Position numbers and translations under genes: made by a program
Notes under the pieces: model-generated
The model's database searches: none
What the model was told of the DNA's origin: nothing
What the model saw: only the letters and a program-made list of their open reading frames with translations
From: CAYVUV01 sp964455095
Lineage (GTDB): Bacteria; Desulfobacterota; Binatia; HRBIN30; CADEER01
NCBI GenBank assembly: GCA_964455095.1
Contig: CAYVUV010000228.1
Location: forward strand, 1 to 64,000
Direction of reading: 5' to 3'
Length of the DNA: 64,000 bases
Part shown: positions 43,166 through 50,743 of the stretch, piece by piece
Layout: each line of letters starts with the position of its first letter
How positions within the stretch are numbered: position 1 is the first letter of the stretch

Positions 43166-44806
43166 ATGGCTGAGGTGAAGCTTGCAGGGTCGCGCATTGC
43201 GCCGGGGTTGGGCGTTGGTCCGGCCTGGCTGGTGGGCGACACCGCCGAATGGCGCCATGCCTTTCGGCAGATCGAGCCGTCCGAGGTGGAGACGGAGCTC
43301 GGGCGCATTCAGGTGGCGTTCGACCTGACGCGCGAGGATCTCCAGGAGTCCGCTCGGCGGGTCGAGGAACAGTTCAACGCCGAGCTCGGCAAGATCTTCC
43401 GCGCCCACGAGATGATGCTGGAAGGCATCTTCTCGTCGCAAGAGTTCGAGCGCGAGCTGCGCGCGTCGCTGGTCAATGCGGAGGCGGCCGTCTGGCATGT
43501 CTTTCGGCGCTGGCACGAGAAGTTTCGCTCGTTGCCGGGCGAAAGCGTGCACGAGCGCGCCGACGACATCGCCGACATCGGGCGCAAAGTGTTGCGCCAC
43601 CTCGGGGGCAAGGACACCGATCGCTGGAAGACGATCCCGGCCGGCAGTGTGCTGGTGGTGAGTCGCCTGCTGCCGTCGGATGTCGTCTCGCTGTCGCAGC
43701 GCAGTGTTGCGGCGATCGTGGTGGAGTCGCCGCTCGGGTACGGCGCGCACACCGCACTCCTGGCGCGCGAGAAGAGCATTCCGACCGTCGCCGACTTTCC
43801 CGGCATCCTGGAACGGCTGCGCGACGGTGACGACGTCCTGGTCGACGCGCATCGCGGCGAGATCGTCATTGCCCCGGATCCACAGGCGCGAACCGAGTTT
43901 GAAGAACGGCTGCGCAAGAGCCGCGTGACGCTGGCCTATTTGATCGGGGCATGCCACGAGCCCGCCCGCTCGCTCGACGGCGTACTCGTCACCGTGGAAG
44001 CGAACGTCGGCACATATGACGACGTCGTGCTGGCCGTGAACAATGGCGCCGATGGCGTGGGACTGTTTCGCATCGAACAGCTCTACCTCGCCCGCGATCT
44101 GCCGCCGACGCAGGAGGAGCTGCTCGAGACGTTGCGCCCCATCGTGGCGCCATTTCGCGACAAGCCGCTGACGATCCGGCTCCTCGACATCGGCGGCGAC
44201 AAGGCCGCGGTGTTCCTGCCACCGTCGACTGAAGCCAATCCGGCCCTCGGACAACGCGGCGTTCGGCTGCTACTCGAGTATCCGAAGCTGATCCAGACAC
44301 AGCTCGTCTCCCTGCTGCACCTGGCCCAGGAACAGCCCATCCGCGTGCTGGTTCCGATGGTCACGCTCGAAGACGACGTGCAGATGATCCGCGAGCTCTT
44401 CGAAGCCACGTGTACCGAGCTTGGGTTACAGCAGCGCCCGGCGTTCGGCGCGATGATCGAAACTCCGGCCGCCGCCCTGAACATCGCGGCCATCGCCAAG
44501 CATGTCGATTTCCTTTGCGTGGGCACCAACGATCTCACCCAGTACACACTCGCGGTCAGCCGCGATGACCCGAGCGTGAGCCGCTACTTTCTCGACCATC
44601 ACGCCTCGGTGCTGCGGCTACTCGGCATTGTCGTCGCCGATGCCGGAGTGCTGCCGCTGACATTGTGCGGCGAGCTGGCCGGAAGAGAAGAAATGGTGCC
44701 GCGGTTGCTGGAAATCGGATTCCGTTCGTTGAGCCTGGCGCCGACTCTGATTCCCGGCATCAAAGAGCTGATCAGAAGCCAGCGGATCGCTCCGGCGACG
44801 GTTTGA
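43166..44806 (+). CDS. ptsI: PTS enzyme I (phosphoenolpyruvate-protein phosphotransferase)
   Basis: This is a 546-aa enzyme that takes phosphate from PEP and passes it to HPr. The phospho-His loop is GYGAHTALLAR with His195, where most enzymes have GGxTSH. The PEP-binding barrel is complete: GVGLFRIEQLYL, LTIRLLDIGGDK, then VLVPMVTLEDD, GAMIETPAAALN and CVGTNDLTQY. The catalytic Cys is in LTLCGELAGR. There is no GAF domain, so it is of the sugar-PTS rather than the PtsP type. No HPr or EIIA gene follows; the enzyme may serve a regulatory PTS elsewhere. Start MAEVKLAGSRIAPG at 43166 fits the family; the frame extends 17 codons upstream. Confidence 0.9.
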   Translation: MAEVKLAGSRIAPGLGVGPAWLVGDTAEWRHAFRQIEPSEVETELGRIQVAFDLTREDLQESARRVEEQFNAELGKIFRAHEMMLEGIFSSQEFERELRASLVNAEAAVWHVFRRWHEKFRSLPGESVHERADDIADIGRKVLRHLGGKDTDRWKTIPAGSVLVVSRLLPSDVVSLSQRSVAAIVVESPLGYGAHTALLAREKSIPTVADFPGILERLRDGDDVLVDAHRGEIVIAPDPQARTEFEERLRKSRVTLAYLIGACHEPARSLDGVLVTVEANVGTYDDVVLAVNNGADGVGLFRIEQLYLARDLPPTQEELLETLRPIVAPFRDKPLTIRLLDIGGDKAAVFLPPSTEANPALGQRGVRLLLEYPKLIQTQLVSLLHLAQEQPIRVLVPMVTLEDDVQMIRELFEATCTELGLQQRPAFGAMIETPAAALNIAAIAKHVDFLCVGTNDLTQYTLAVSRDDPSVSRYFLDHHASVLRLLGIVVADAGVLPLTLCGELAGREEMVPRLLEIGFRSLSLAPTLIPGIKELIRSQRIAPATV

Positions 44807-44840
44807 GAGCGCGCGGAAGCAGGGCTTCGGGCTCCGGGTT

Positions 44841-44938
44841 TTCAGACCGCTGCCTTTGCCGCAGCCTTTGCCTCTGCCTTTCCGACGATCGGAAGATTCA
44901 GAGAGGCAGAGGCTGCGGCTGAGGCTAAGGCTGAGGGA
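44841..44938. repeat. Hexamer-built hairpin repeat, family A copy
   Basis: CAGACCGCTGCCTTTGCCGC and CAGCCTTTGCCTCTGCCTTT form the left arm. TTCAGAGAGGCAGAGGCTGC and GGCTGAGGCTAAGGCTGAGG form the right. It starts about 35 bp after the ptsI stop and ends close to the convergent gene's stop at 44954. Confidence 0.82.
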
Positions 44939-44953
44939 AGACGGCAGCCGTCT

Positions 44954-45190
44954 TCAGCACAGGCCTTCGATCAACGTGCTGCGCATCTCCGTCATGAATG
45001 TCGACATCGAATGCAGCGCGGCGCCGGGCCAGGGTCCGTCCTGGGCCAGGACCGACAGCGCCAAAATCAGCGCGCACTTGAGCACATCCTCGGCATTGTC
45101 GTGGTCGATGGCGTCTTCGAGCACGTCACCGTGAACCTCGAGATGGATGCTGAATCGTCCCCGCTCGTCCCGGATGCTCCGTCGGCTCAT
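44954..45190 (-). CDS. Small acidic protein, paralogue 1 of unknown family
   Basis: This is a 78-aa protein. Its core FSIHLEVHGDVLEDAIDHDN continues with AEDVLKCALILALSVLAQDG and then STFMTEMRSTLIEG. The gene at 45593-45832 encodes a protein of the same length and layout. An amphipathic strand, an acidic helix and a hydrophobic helix are expected. Two neighbouring paralogues with roughly 45 percent identity by eye argue that both are real. There is no signal peptide. I do not recognise the family. Confidence 0.7.
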   Translation of the reverse strand: MSRRSIRDERGRFSIHLEVHGDVLEDAIDHDNAEDVLKCALILALSVLAQDGPWPGAALHSMSTFMTEMRSTLIEGLC

Positions 45191-45592
45191 TCAGTCCCCC
45201 TTCCGTGCTTTCCGCCGGCCGAACAATCTAGCCGCGCCCACAGACGCCCCATCGCTAGACCCCGAGCGCCCCCATTCGCTCGCCGCCAAGCAAGACCCCT
45301 GCGCCGCACCACACTGATCCACCCTTTGTCCGCCTCCGCTCCCACCCAGCCGCTCGACCAGCCTCATGAGTTGGGCGATACCACTTCAGTTCGAAATACG
45401 TCAGATAGGAAAACCCCTATGATGCATTAGGGTATTCCCTAAGTGGCGGATCGCGACCGCTCCGCCTGACAAACGTAACCCACTGGATTTTCAGCGCTAT
45501 TCGACGTCCCATGGGCGGAACAACCGTTCCACCCGGTTGAACACCAGGGAGGTCTGACGCTCAATTTCCCCCGGCCACACGGGGGGTCGGGC
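45191..45592. other. Intergenic region between the two paralogues
   Basis: 402 bp with no supported gene. A lower-GC stretch near 45370-45445 holds CCCTAA/TTAGGG half-sites. The part 45560-45590 near the stop of the second paralogue has a GC-rich inverted repeat (CCCCCCGTGTGGCCGGGGG on the minus strand) followed by AAATT, a possible weak terminator. Confidence 0.5.
45427..45442. promoter_or_regulatory. TTAGGG-N4-CCCTAA inverted repeat, possible operator
   Basis: A perfect 6-bp inverted repeat with a 4-bp spacer (TATT). An additional CCCTA lies about 15 bp to the left. It lies 237 bp upstream of paralogue 1; binding factor unknown. Confidence 0.35.
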
Positions 45593-45832
45593 TCACGACT
45601 GCAGAGGCTGCCGCACGCCGTCCCGCATGTCGGTCATGAACTTCGCCAGGTTGTCCATCAGCCCGTCCACCCATGGCCCACCTTCGGCCAACACCGAGAG
45701 CGCAACGATTACGGCGCAGGCCAGCACCTCGTCGGCATTCTGGCGGTCGAGTGCCTCGTCGAGGACGAGGCCGTGGACTTCGAGCTCGCAGGAAAAGAAC
45801 CCGTTCGTGTCGGCAATGAAGCGCTGCGCCAT
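45593..45832 (-). CDS. Small acidic protein, paralogue 2 of unknown family
   Basis: This is a 79-aa protein. The core FFSCELEVHGLVLDEALDRQ, then NADEVLACAVIVALSVLAEG and LAKFMTDMRDGVRQPL aligns over its full length with the product of 44954-45190. The shared residues LEVHG, VL, ALSVLA, GPW and FMT-MR are probably structural. No ribosome-binding site of note and no signal peptide. The function is unknown. Confidence 0.7.
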   Translation of the reverse strand: MAQRFIADTNGFFSCELEVHGLVLDEALDRQNADEVLACAVIVALSVLAEGGPWVDGLMDNLAKFMTDMRDGVRQPLQS

Positions 45833-46038
45833 GATCCCCCCTTGGTCTTAGAACGGTCGAATCAGCCTAAGCTCCCCCCTCGGCAGGGGCAGAACCGTTG
45901 AGGGGCCACCAACGACGTTAATGACCCGTAGACAAAATGAGCGGAGCGCACAGGGTTCCGCAGCCGCGGATCTAGACGGCGCCCCGCCGGGGCTGCGGGC
46001 AGACGCCGACGCTGCGATGTGCTAGCAGCGCTTCGCCC

Positions 46039-47475
46039 ATGCCCACGTCGTGCGTACGCCGCAGCGGCTCGCTGGTGACGCCCGTGGTCGCCTGCGCCAT
46101 CGCCGCCCTGCTGATCGACCTCGGCGCGGTGCATGCGTTCCTCACCAGCGATTCGATCGTGCCCGTACTGACCAGCCTGTACTGGTGGACACCCTTCTAT
46201 TGGGGAGCGGACCGGTTCGGGCAGGCAGTGGCGTTGATGGCTGTTCCCTTCACCAACCCGCTCGCCAACCTGCTCGTTCAGAGCTGGATCAATTTCTTCT
46301 TCGGACTGGCCGTCATCCCCGTTCTGGCGCGCTGCGCCCTGCGCGAGTCCGATGCGATGACTACCGGAGGCATTGCCGCGGTTCTGTACCTTGCTCTGAC
46401 GCCCGCCTGGTATCAGTTCGCACTGTCCATCTCTCCCTACCCCATCTCCATGACCTTGATTGCGGGCGGGCTCATCCTCGTCGCCGAGGAACGGCCAAGC
46501 TGGAGCCGCTGGACGGCGGCCGTGGCCTTGGTGATCCTCGCGCATTGGGTCAACGTCGCCGGCTTCGCGTACTTTGTGCCCCTGCTCCTGCTGCGCACGC
46601 TGGTCATCGAACGGCCGCCGCGCTGGCGCAGAACGGCGGCCCGCTCGGTCCTGCTCCTCACTGGTGCGGGCGCGGGTCTGGCGTTCAAGCACGCCGCGGA
46701 TGGCCCGGCGACACCTCTCGCGGCACAGCCGATGTCCGCGTGGCCGACCGCATGGATGGCGATGGCCGTCAACCTCTGGCGCAGCCTCGACGCCCTGGCG
46801 CTCGGCACAGCGTTCACGGCCGCGCTGGGCTTCGGCCTCGCCCGCACAGGCCGCCTCCGCCCGCGCGTGCACCTGCCCTGGCGCGAAGTGATCGCCATGG
46901 TGGGAGCCGCCGCCGCCGTCTTTCTCGCGGTCGGCACGCCGACGTGGGTGCAGATCAACGGCTATGCCGGTCGGTACGCCTATCCGGCGGTGCTCTTCGC
47001 GCTGATCGGATTGTCAGCGCTGGCAGCCGCCCCGTTGCGCGCACTCTTCGAGCCGCGCGTTCGAGCGTTGGCAATCGGCCTGGCGGCCGCCCTTCCCCTG
47101 TCGGCACTGGTGAGCTTCGGCTTGCCCTCGCCGCACGCCGTGCGGCGCGCCGTGGAAGGTGACCGCGATCAAACCGAGGCGATCATCTCCTCCGGCGCGA
47201 CGCACGTGGCCGGCAACTACTGGAACGTCTGGACCGCGGTGTATCGCGTCAACCTCGCCCTCTATGAACGCGGCGACAACCGGGTCATCTGGGGCCTCTC
47301 CACCCGCAGCCGCCCCACCGAGGCGCTGTGGTCGAAGGTGCCACGAGCCGCAACCCGAATCGTCGCGTTGCGGGGCGACACCGAGGTGGACTTCTGGCTC
47401 AACGAGTACGGCTACGCCGACCTGCGCCGCATCGGCGAGAGCAAGACCCTGGTCGTCTACGGAGTCGGTGACTGA
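46039..47475 (+). CDS. Polytopic membrane protein, GT-C-like layout
   Basis: This is a 478-aa protein with about ten hydrophobic segments (for example FFFGLAVIPVLARCALRES, MTLIAGGLILVA, FAYFVPLLLLRTLV). A soluble C-terminal part of about 110 residues with YWNVWTAVYRVNLALYERGD follows. An Asp-containing first loop (TSDSIVPVLTSLYWWTPFYW) and a C-terminal soluble domain resemble GT-C glycosyltransferases or related envelope enzymes, but the DD/DxE motif is not clear, so I leave the function open. It lies alone, convergent with the response-regulator gene. Confidence 0.75.
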   Translation: MPTSCVRRSGSLVTPVVACAIAALLIDLGAVHAFLTSDSIVPVLTSLYWWTPFYWGADRFGQAVALMAVPFTNPLANLLVQSWINFFFGLAVIPVLARCALRESDAMTTGGIAAVLYLALTPAWYQFALSISPYPISMTLIAGGLILVAEERPSWSRWTAAVALVILAHWVNVAGFAYFVPLLLLRTLVIERPPRWRRTAARSVLLLTGAGAGLAFKHAADGPATPLAAQPMSAWPTAWMAMAVNLWRSLDALALGTAFTAALGFGLARTGRLRPRVHLPWREVIAMVGAAAAVFLAVGTPTWVQINGYAGRYAYPAVLFALIGLSALAAAPLRALFEPRVRALAIGLAAALPLSALVSFGLPSPHAVRRAVEGDRDQTEAIISSGATHVAGNYWNVWTAVYRVNLALYERGDNRVIWGLSTRSRPTEALWSKVPRAATRIVALRGDTEVDFWLNEYGYADLRRIGESKTLVVYGVGD

Positions 47476-47533
47476 AGCGCTGGTGCCGTCGCCCACACCA
47501 GACGGGCGGTGCACCCGGCAGCCCATTCGATCG

Positions 47534-47914
47534 CTACCGATCGCCCTTCGCCGCGTTGGCGCTGCGCTGCTGGTGCAGGAGCCGATGCAGATCGTCGTAG
47601 GACAGCGGCTTCTGCAGCAGCGAAAGGTACGGCATCACCGCCGCCATGCGCGGGAGATAGTCCGATCCGTACGCGGTGGCGAGGATGATCGGGACATCGG
47701 GATGCACCGCGTTGAAGCGCCGGGCGAAGCTGAGCCCATCCTCTCCCGCTCCGACCTGGTAGTCGGTGATCAGTGCAACCGCCGGCGGCAGCTCGGGCAG
47801 TGGGGGCAACTCGGCGATGGAGGCATACGCCTGGACGGTGTGCCCGTCGTCGCGCAGCAACTCGGTCAGCGCCGTCCGAAACGCGTCGTCGTCGTCGAGG
47901 AGCAAGACCGTCAT
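47534..47914 (-). CDS. Stand-alone response regulator (receiver only)
   Basis: This is a 126-aa receiver domain. The acidic pocket is in VLLLDDDDAF, the phospho-acceptor is Asp51 (LITDYQVGAG), the signalling Thr is in ILATAYG and the Lys is in LLQKPLS. There is no output domain, so it acts through protein contacts, as CheY or Spo0F do. The ATG at 47914 lies 4 bp after the stop of a histidine-kinase remnant, meaning that this was a kinase-regulator operon. It is now an orphan. Confidence 0.85.
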   Translation of the reverse strand: MTVLLLDDDDAFRTALTELLRDDGHTVQAYASIAELPPLPELPPAVALITDYQVGAGEDGLSFARRFNAVHPDVPIILATAYGSDYLPRMAAVMPYLSLLQKPLSYDDLHRLLHQQRSANAAKGDR

Positions 47915-47918
47915 GTCC

Positions 47919-48083
47919 TCACACGGCAGGACCGGGGACAGGGAGCTCGATGTTGAACACGGTGCCATACGCAAACCCACGCTTCGAATTCGTTCTCGCC
48001 TCCGTGGCGCTGACAATCGGTGAAGCAATCGCGAGCCCACGATCGCTGCCCTCGTATTTTGTGGTCTCCAAAAGCCGAACACT
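47919..48083 (-). pseudogene. Remnant of histidine kinase (end of HATPase domain)
   Basis: The minus frame reads LLETTKYEGSDRGLAIASPI then VSATEARTNSKRG and YGTVFNIELPVPGPAV before its stop. This matches the end of a sensor kinase (FFTTKxxGTGLGLAI..IVxxxGG...GTVFxIxLP) with the key G2-box glycines changed. It is preceded by an in-frame stop at 48084-48086, and nothing of the kinase is left upstream. It has no start codon of its own. The gene appears deleted to about 55 codons and eroded. Confidence 0.65.
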
Positions 48084-48188
48084 TCAATAATGGGAGGAAT
48101 TCCGGGCGTCTCTGCACGATCTGCCACCTTGGCAAGATTCGGAACGGCGAGGGACGCGGCGCGATCACCACACCTCTTCGTGCATCGA

Positions 48189-49373
48189 TCAGATGGCGCG
48201 CTCTGAGCGCGGGTGGCGCGTGCGGTAGTCGCTGCAGTCGTCGAGACGCCCGGTGTAGGGACAGAAGCTCCGGATCACCTGGTCGTGGCACCCGTAGGTG
48301 TACGCATAAGCCCGCGCGTACGCCGAGTGCACGACGCGCTCGATCTCCTCTGTGGGCAGCGGCTGGGTCTGCCGGCCGGCCCACTCCTGCAGCAGTGCGA
48401 GACTCTGCGGACGCGAGCACCCGGCGAGACGAAAGGCCGACGCGAGCCGAATGGCGACGTTGTTGCGCCGGCCGGGCGAGACGTCGGCGCTCCACATCGC
48501 GCGGCGCGCGGCGCACAGCGCCTCCTCGGCGGCGGCCGGCGGAGTGCCGAAGGCGTACGGGTGCGCGCCCCGTTCGCGGCGCAAGGCGCGGCGGGCGTGC
48601 GCGAACTCTTCCGCCAGGACCGGCGCTGCCGCGACCGGCTCGAGCGGCTCGAGCCCGGCCGCGGTCACGCGCGGCAACGGGCGCCGCGCGCGCGCCAGGT
48701 CGCACATCTGGTCCGCGGAACAGCCGTGCAGCTCCTCCGGCGTCAGCGCGACCTTGAACAAACCGCTGGCGGCGTGCCGTGTATTGGGCAGTCGCAACAG
48801 ACGCACCTTGTCGCCGATGACCAGATCGAACAGCGGCCGCGCCGCCGCCGGGAGTTGCTCGAGCACTGCCAGTCGCAGCCGTGCGAAGACGCGATGCAGG
48901 TCGCGAGCGGGTACCACGCGACCGGCGGCGCGCGTATCGATGAGCAGGTGGAACCCCTTCGCGCCGCTGAAATACGGATGCAAGGCCGTCGCCGGAACCT
49001 GCCAGCGATCGATGAGCAGCGAGTAGACGCGGCGCGCGACGTCGAGCGCGTCGGCGAGGGTCGAGGCCGGTGGATGCGCGTCGATGTCGAGCGGCAGGAA
49101 CGGCGCCCAGACGCGCCCGTCGTAGCCGGCGATCGACGGCCGCCCATCGACGCGGTGCTCGGCGAGAAAAAGCAGCACGTCGGCGGAGAAGCGGAAGATG
49201 CTCGCGTAGCACTCCTCGGCACCCCAGCGCTCGATCAGCGCCGGCACCTCCTCGACCGCCACGACGTGATTGCGAAACCCGGGCTGCGCCCGCGCGGCGA
49301 AGTCGACCAGGCGATAGCGCCCCGCGCGCGCGGGCGAACCGGCAACTCGACGGAGGGCCGTGTCCGCTGTCAC
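48189..49373 (-). CDS. Archaeo-eukaryotic primase (AEP/PrimPol)-like protein
   Basis: This is a 394-aa protein. The AEP active-site set is visible: motif I PLDIDAH with Asp96 and Asp98, motif II YFSGAKGFHLLID with Ser136, Lys139 and His142, and motif III DKVRLLRLPNTRH near 190-200. A C-terminal region of about 170 residues has a helical part resembling PriCT. It ends with His/Cys residues (GCHDQVIRSFCPYTGRLDDC) that may bind zinc. Such proteins prime or polymerise nucleic acid, in repair or in mobile replicons. The GTG start overlaps the stop of the HPF/cold-shock gene by 4 bp, which implies joint translation. No ligase or helicase is adjacent. Confidence 0.82.
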   Translation of the reverse strand: MTADTALRRVAGSPARAGRYRLVDFAARAQPGFRNHVVAVEEVPALIERWGAEECYASIFRFSADVLLFLAEHRVDGRPSIAGYDGRVWAPFLPLDIDAHPPASTLADALDVARRVYSLLIDRWQVPATALHPYFSGAKGFHLLIDTRAAGRVVPARDLHRVFARLRLAVLEQLPAAARPLFDLVIGDKVRLLRLPNTRHAASGLFKVALTPEELHGCSADQMCDLARARRPLPRVTAAGLEPLEPVAAAPVLAEEFAHARRALRRERGAHPYAFGTPPAAAEEALCAARRAMWSADVSPGRRNNVAIRLASAFRLAGCSRPQSLALLQEWAGRQTQPLPTEEIERVVHSAYARAYAYTYGCHDQVIRSFCPYTGRLDDCSDYRTRHPRSERAI

Positions 49374-49930
49374 CCCGGCCGCTTGCCTCTAATCCGCACC
49401 GTGCTCGCCTGCGGCCCCTGCTCGCCCAACTCCTCGGCGAACTCCACCCCGCTGCCGATCGCCAGCTGCTCGAAGCCGTCGTCGAGCACGCTGTTGCGGT
49501 GGAAGTAGAGCTCGCGCCCGTCGGGCGTCCGGATGAATCCGTACGCCTCGTTGGCGAACAGCCGGCAGACTTCGCCCAGCGGCCGCGCTTCGTGGACCTT
49601 CACGGCACCGCGTTGCCGCCGGCCGTGATCCTCCAACCGGCGCTGGGCGGCATCGAAGGCGTCGCGGATCGCTACGTAGAGGTCCTCGTGTGCGTGGTTC
49701 TCCGCCGATTCACGGTTCACCACCAGTTCCCCTCCCGGGACCGTGAGGTCGATGCGGACGTTGTAGATCGTGCCCTGGTGCTGGCGGTGATGCGTCGCCT
49801 CGAGCACCACCCGACAGCCAATGATGTGGTCGTAGTGTCGTTCGAGGCGCGCGGCACGCTCGCGCACCTTTGTTTCGATGGCCTCCGACGGCGAGACGCC
49901 GCGAAAGGTGATCTGTAGCGGTGATTCCAT
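49370..49930 (-). CDS. Ribosome hibernation factor fused to cold-shock domain
   Basis: This is a 186-aa protein. The first roughly 100 residues are an S30AE/HPF domain: LQITFRGVSPSEAIETKVRE, HYDHIIGCRVVLEATHH, then YNVRIDLTVPGGELVV and AIRDAFDAAQRRLED. The last roughly 70 are a cold-shock-like beta-barrel: GEVCRLFANEAYGFIRTPDG and ELYFHRNSVLDDGFEQL. Together they would bind the ribosome and RNA under stress or slow growth. The ATG at 49930 has GAGGAG about 7 bases upstream. The last 4 bp overlap the primase gene. Confidence 0.88.
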   Translation of the reverse strand: MESPLQITFRGVSPSEAIETKVRERAARLERHYDHIIGCRVVLEATHHRQHQGTIYNVRIDLTVPGGELVVNRESAENHAHEDLYVAIRDAFDAAQRRLEDHGRRQRGAVKVHEARPLGEVCRLFANEAYGFIRTPDGRELYFHRNSVLDDGFEQLAIGSGVEFAEELGEQGPQASTVRIRGKRPG

Positions 49931-50017
49931 CGCGTCACTCCTCACCCAAAGCGTCCAACAGTGCGCGCGTCCGACCGAGACCCGGTGCTCGATTCATCGC
50001 GCGCAACCTCCAGCCCG

Positions 50018-50527
50018 CTAGTTCCGCTCCCACACCGCGAACAGGCTGCCGTCGTCGGACCACTTGTAACTCGCCCGACCGCGGAAGGCCTTCTTCAGCT
50101 CGCGCACGATGCGGTGGGCGAGCTTCTGCGACGTCGTGAGCACATCGAGCACGTTGCCCTCGCGATCGGCCGATACGAGCCGGCGCTGGGGCTGGGTGAA
50201 CTGCGCGCGTGCCGCCACGTTCTGAATGCGCCGTCGGATCGTCTCGTCGTTGGCGGCCGCGTACGCGCCGCGGACGATGACGCGACCGCAATACTCTCCG
50301 CCGCGCACCTGTTTGCAGGCGGGACACTGCCGCCATACGGCGCGCTCGAGCAGGGCGCCGGTAATCACGCGGCCGCGCTGCCAGACGCGGCGAGAGAAGA
50401 TCGCCCCACACCGCTCGCACACGGTCGGCTCGGCCGGTCGTCCGCCAGCGCGCTCGGCCGGTGCCACTTTGCCACTCTTGGTGCTGCTCCGATTCCCTCC
50501 CCGAATGACTCCTTTGCCCTTGTCCAT
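50018..50527 (-). CDS. BCAM0308-like zinc-ribbon protein
   Basis: This is a 169-aa protein with a basic Lys/Arg/Ser-rich N-terminus of about 35 residues. A CxxC pair follows (VCERCGAIFSRRVW) and a second one (QCPACKQVRGGEYCG), so a zinc ribbon. The domain after it (NDETIRRRIQNVAARAQ, LLVT-like VLDVLTTSQKLAHRIVRELK) resembles BCAM0308-type proteins often next to host-response or stress genes. The actual role is not known. It lies 87 bp upstream of the HPF gene on the same strand and may share its transcript. Confidence 0.75.
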   Translation of the reverse strand: MDKGKGVIRGGNRSSTKSGKVAPAERAGGRPAEPTVCERCGAIFSRRVWQRGRVITGALLERAVWRQCPACKQVRGGEYCGRVIVRGAYAAANDETIRRRIQNVAARAQFTQPQRRLVSADREGNVLDVLTTSQKLAHRIVRELKKAFRGRASYKWSDDGSLFAVWERN

Positions 50528-50743
50528 TCATCAACTCCGTTGCGATGAGCTCGTTCTTCCCATCGCCGATGCGAACCGTCCCACCTTCCAGGCGGGGCCC
50601 ACGCGAACATCAAGTCAGCAAAGGCCCTGCCAGGGGCTCGGGCAACCACGGGCTACGCAGCTGCCGGGCGTTGTTCCCAGTCGCAAGAATTGCGCGGTCG
50701 TCGCGCGCAGGCGACGTCGCACTCCGCGCGAAAGGAGGGCGTC

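Noticed and set aside
45862..46872. 336-aa minus-strand open frame
   Set aside because: Shadow of the polytopic membrane protein gene; Arg/Gln/Gly-rich without any motif.
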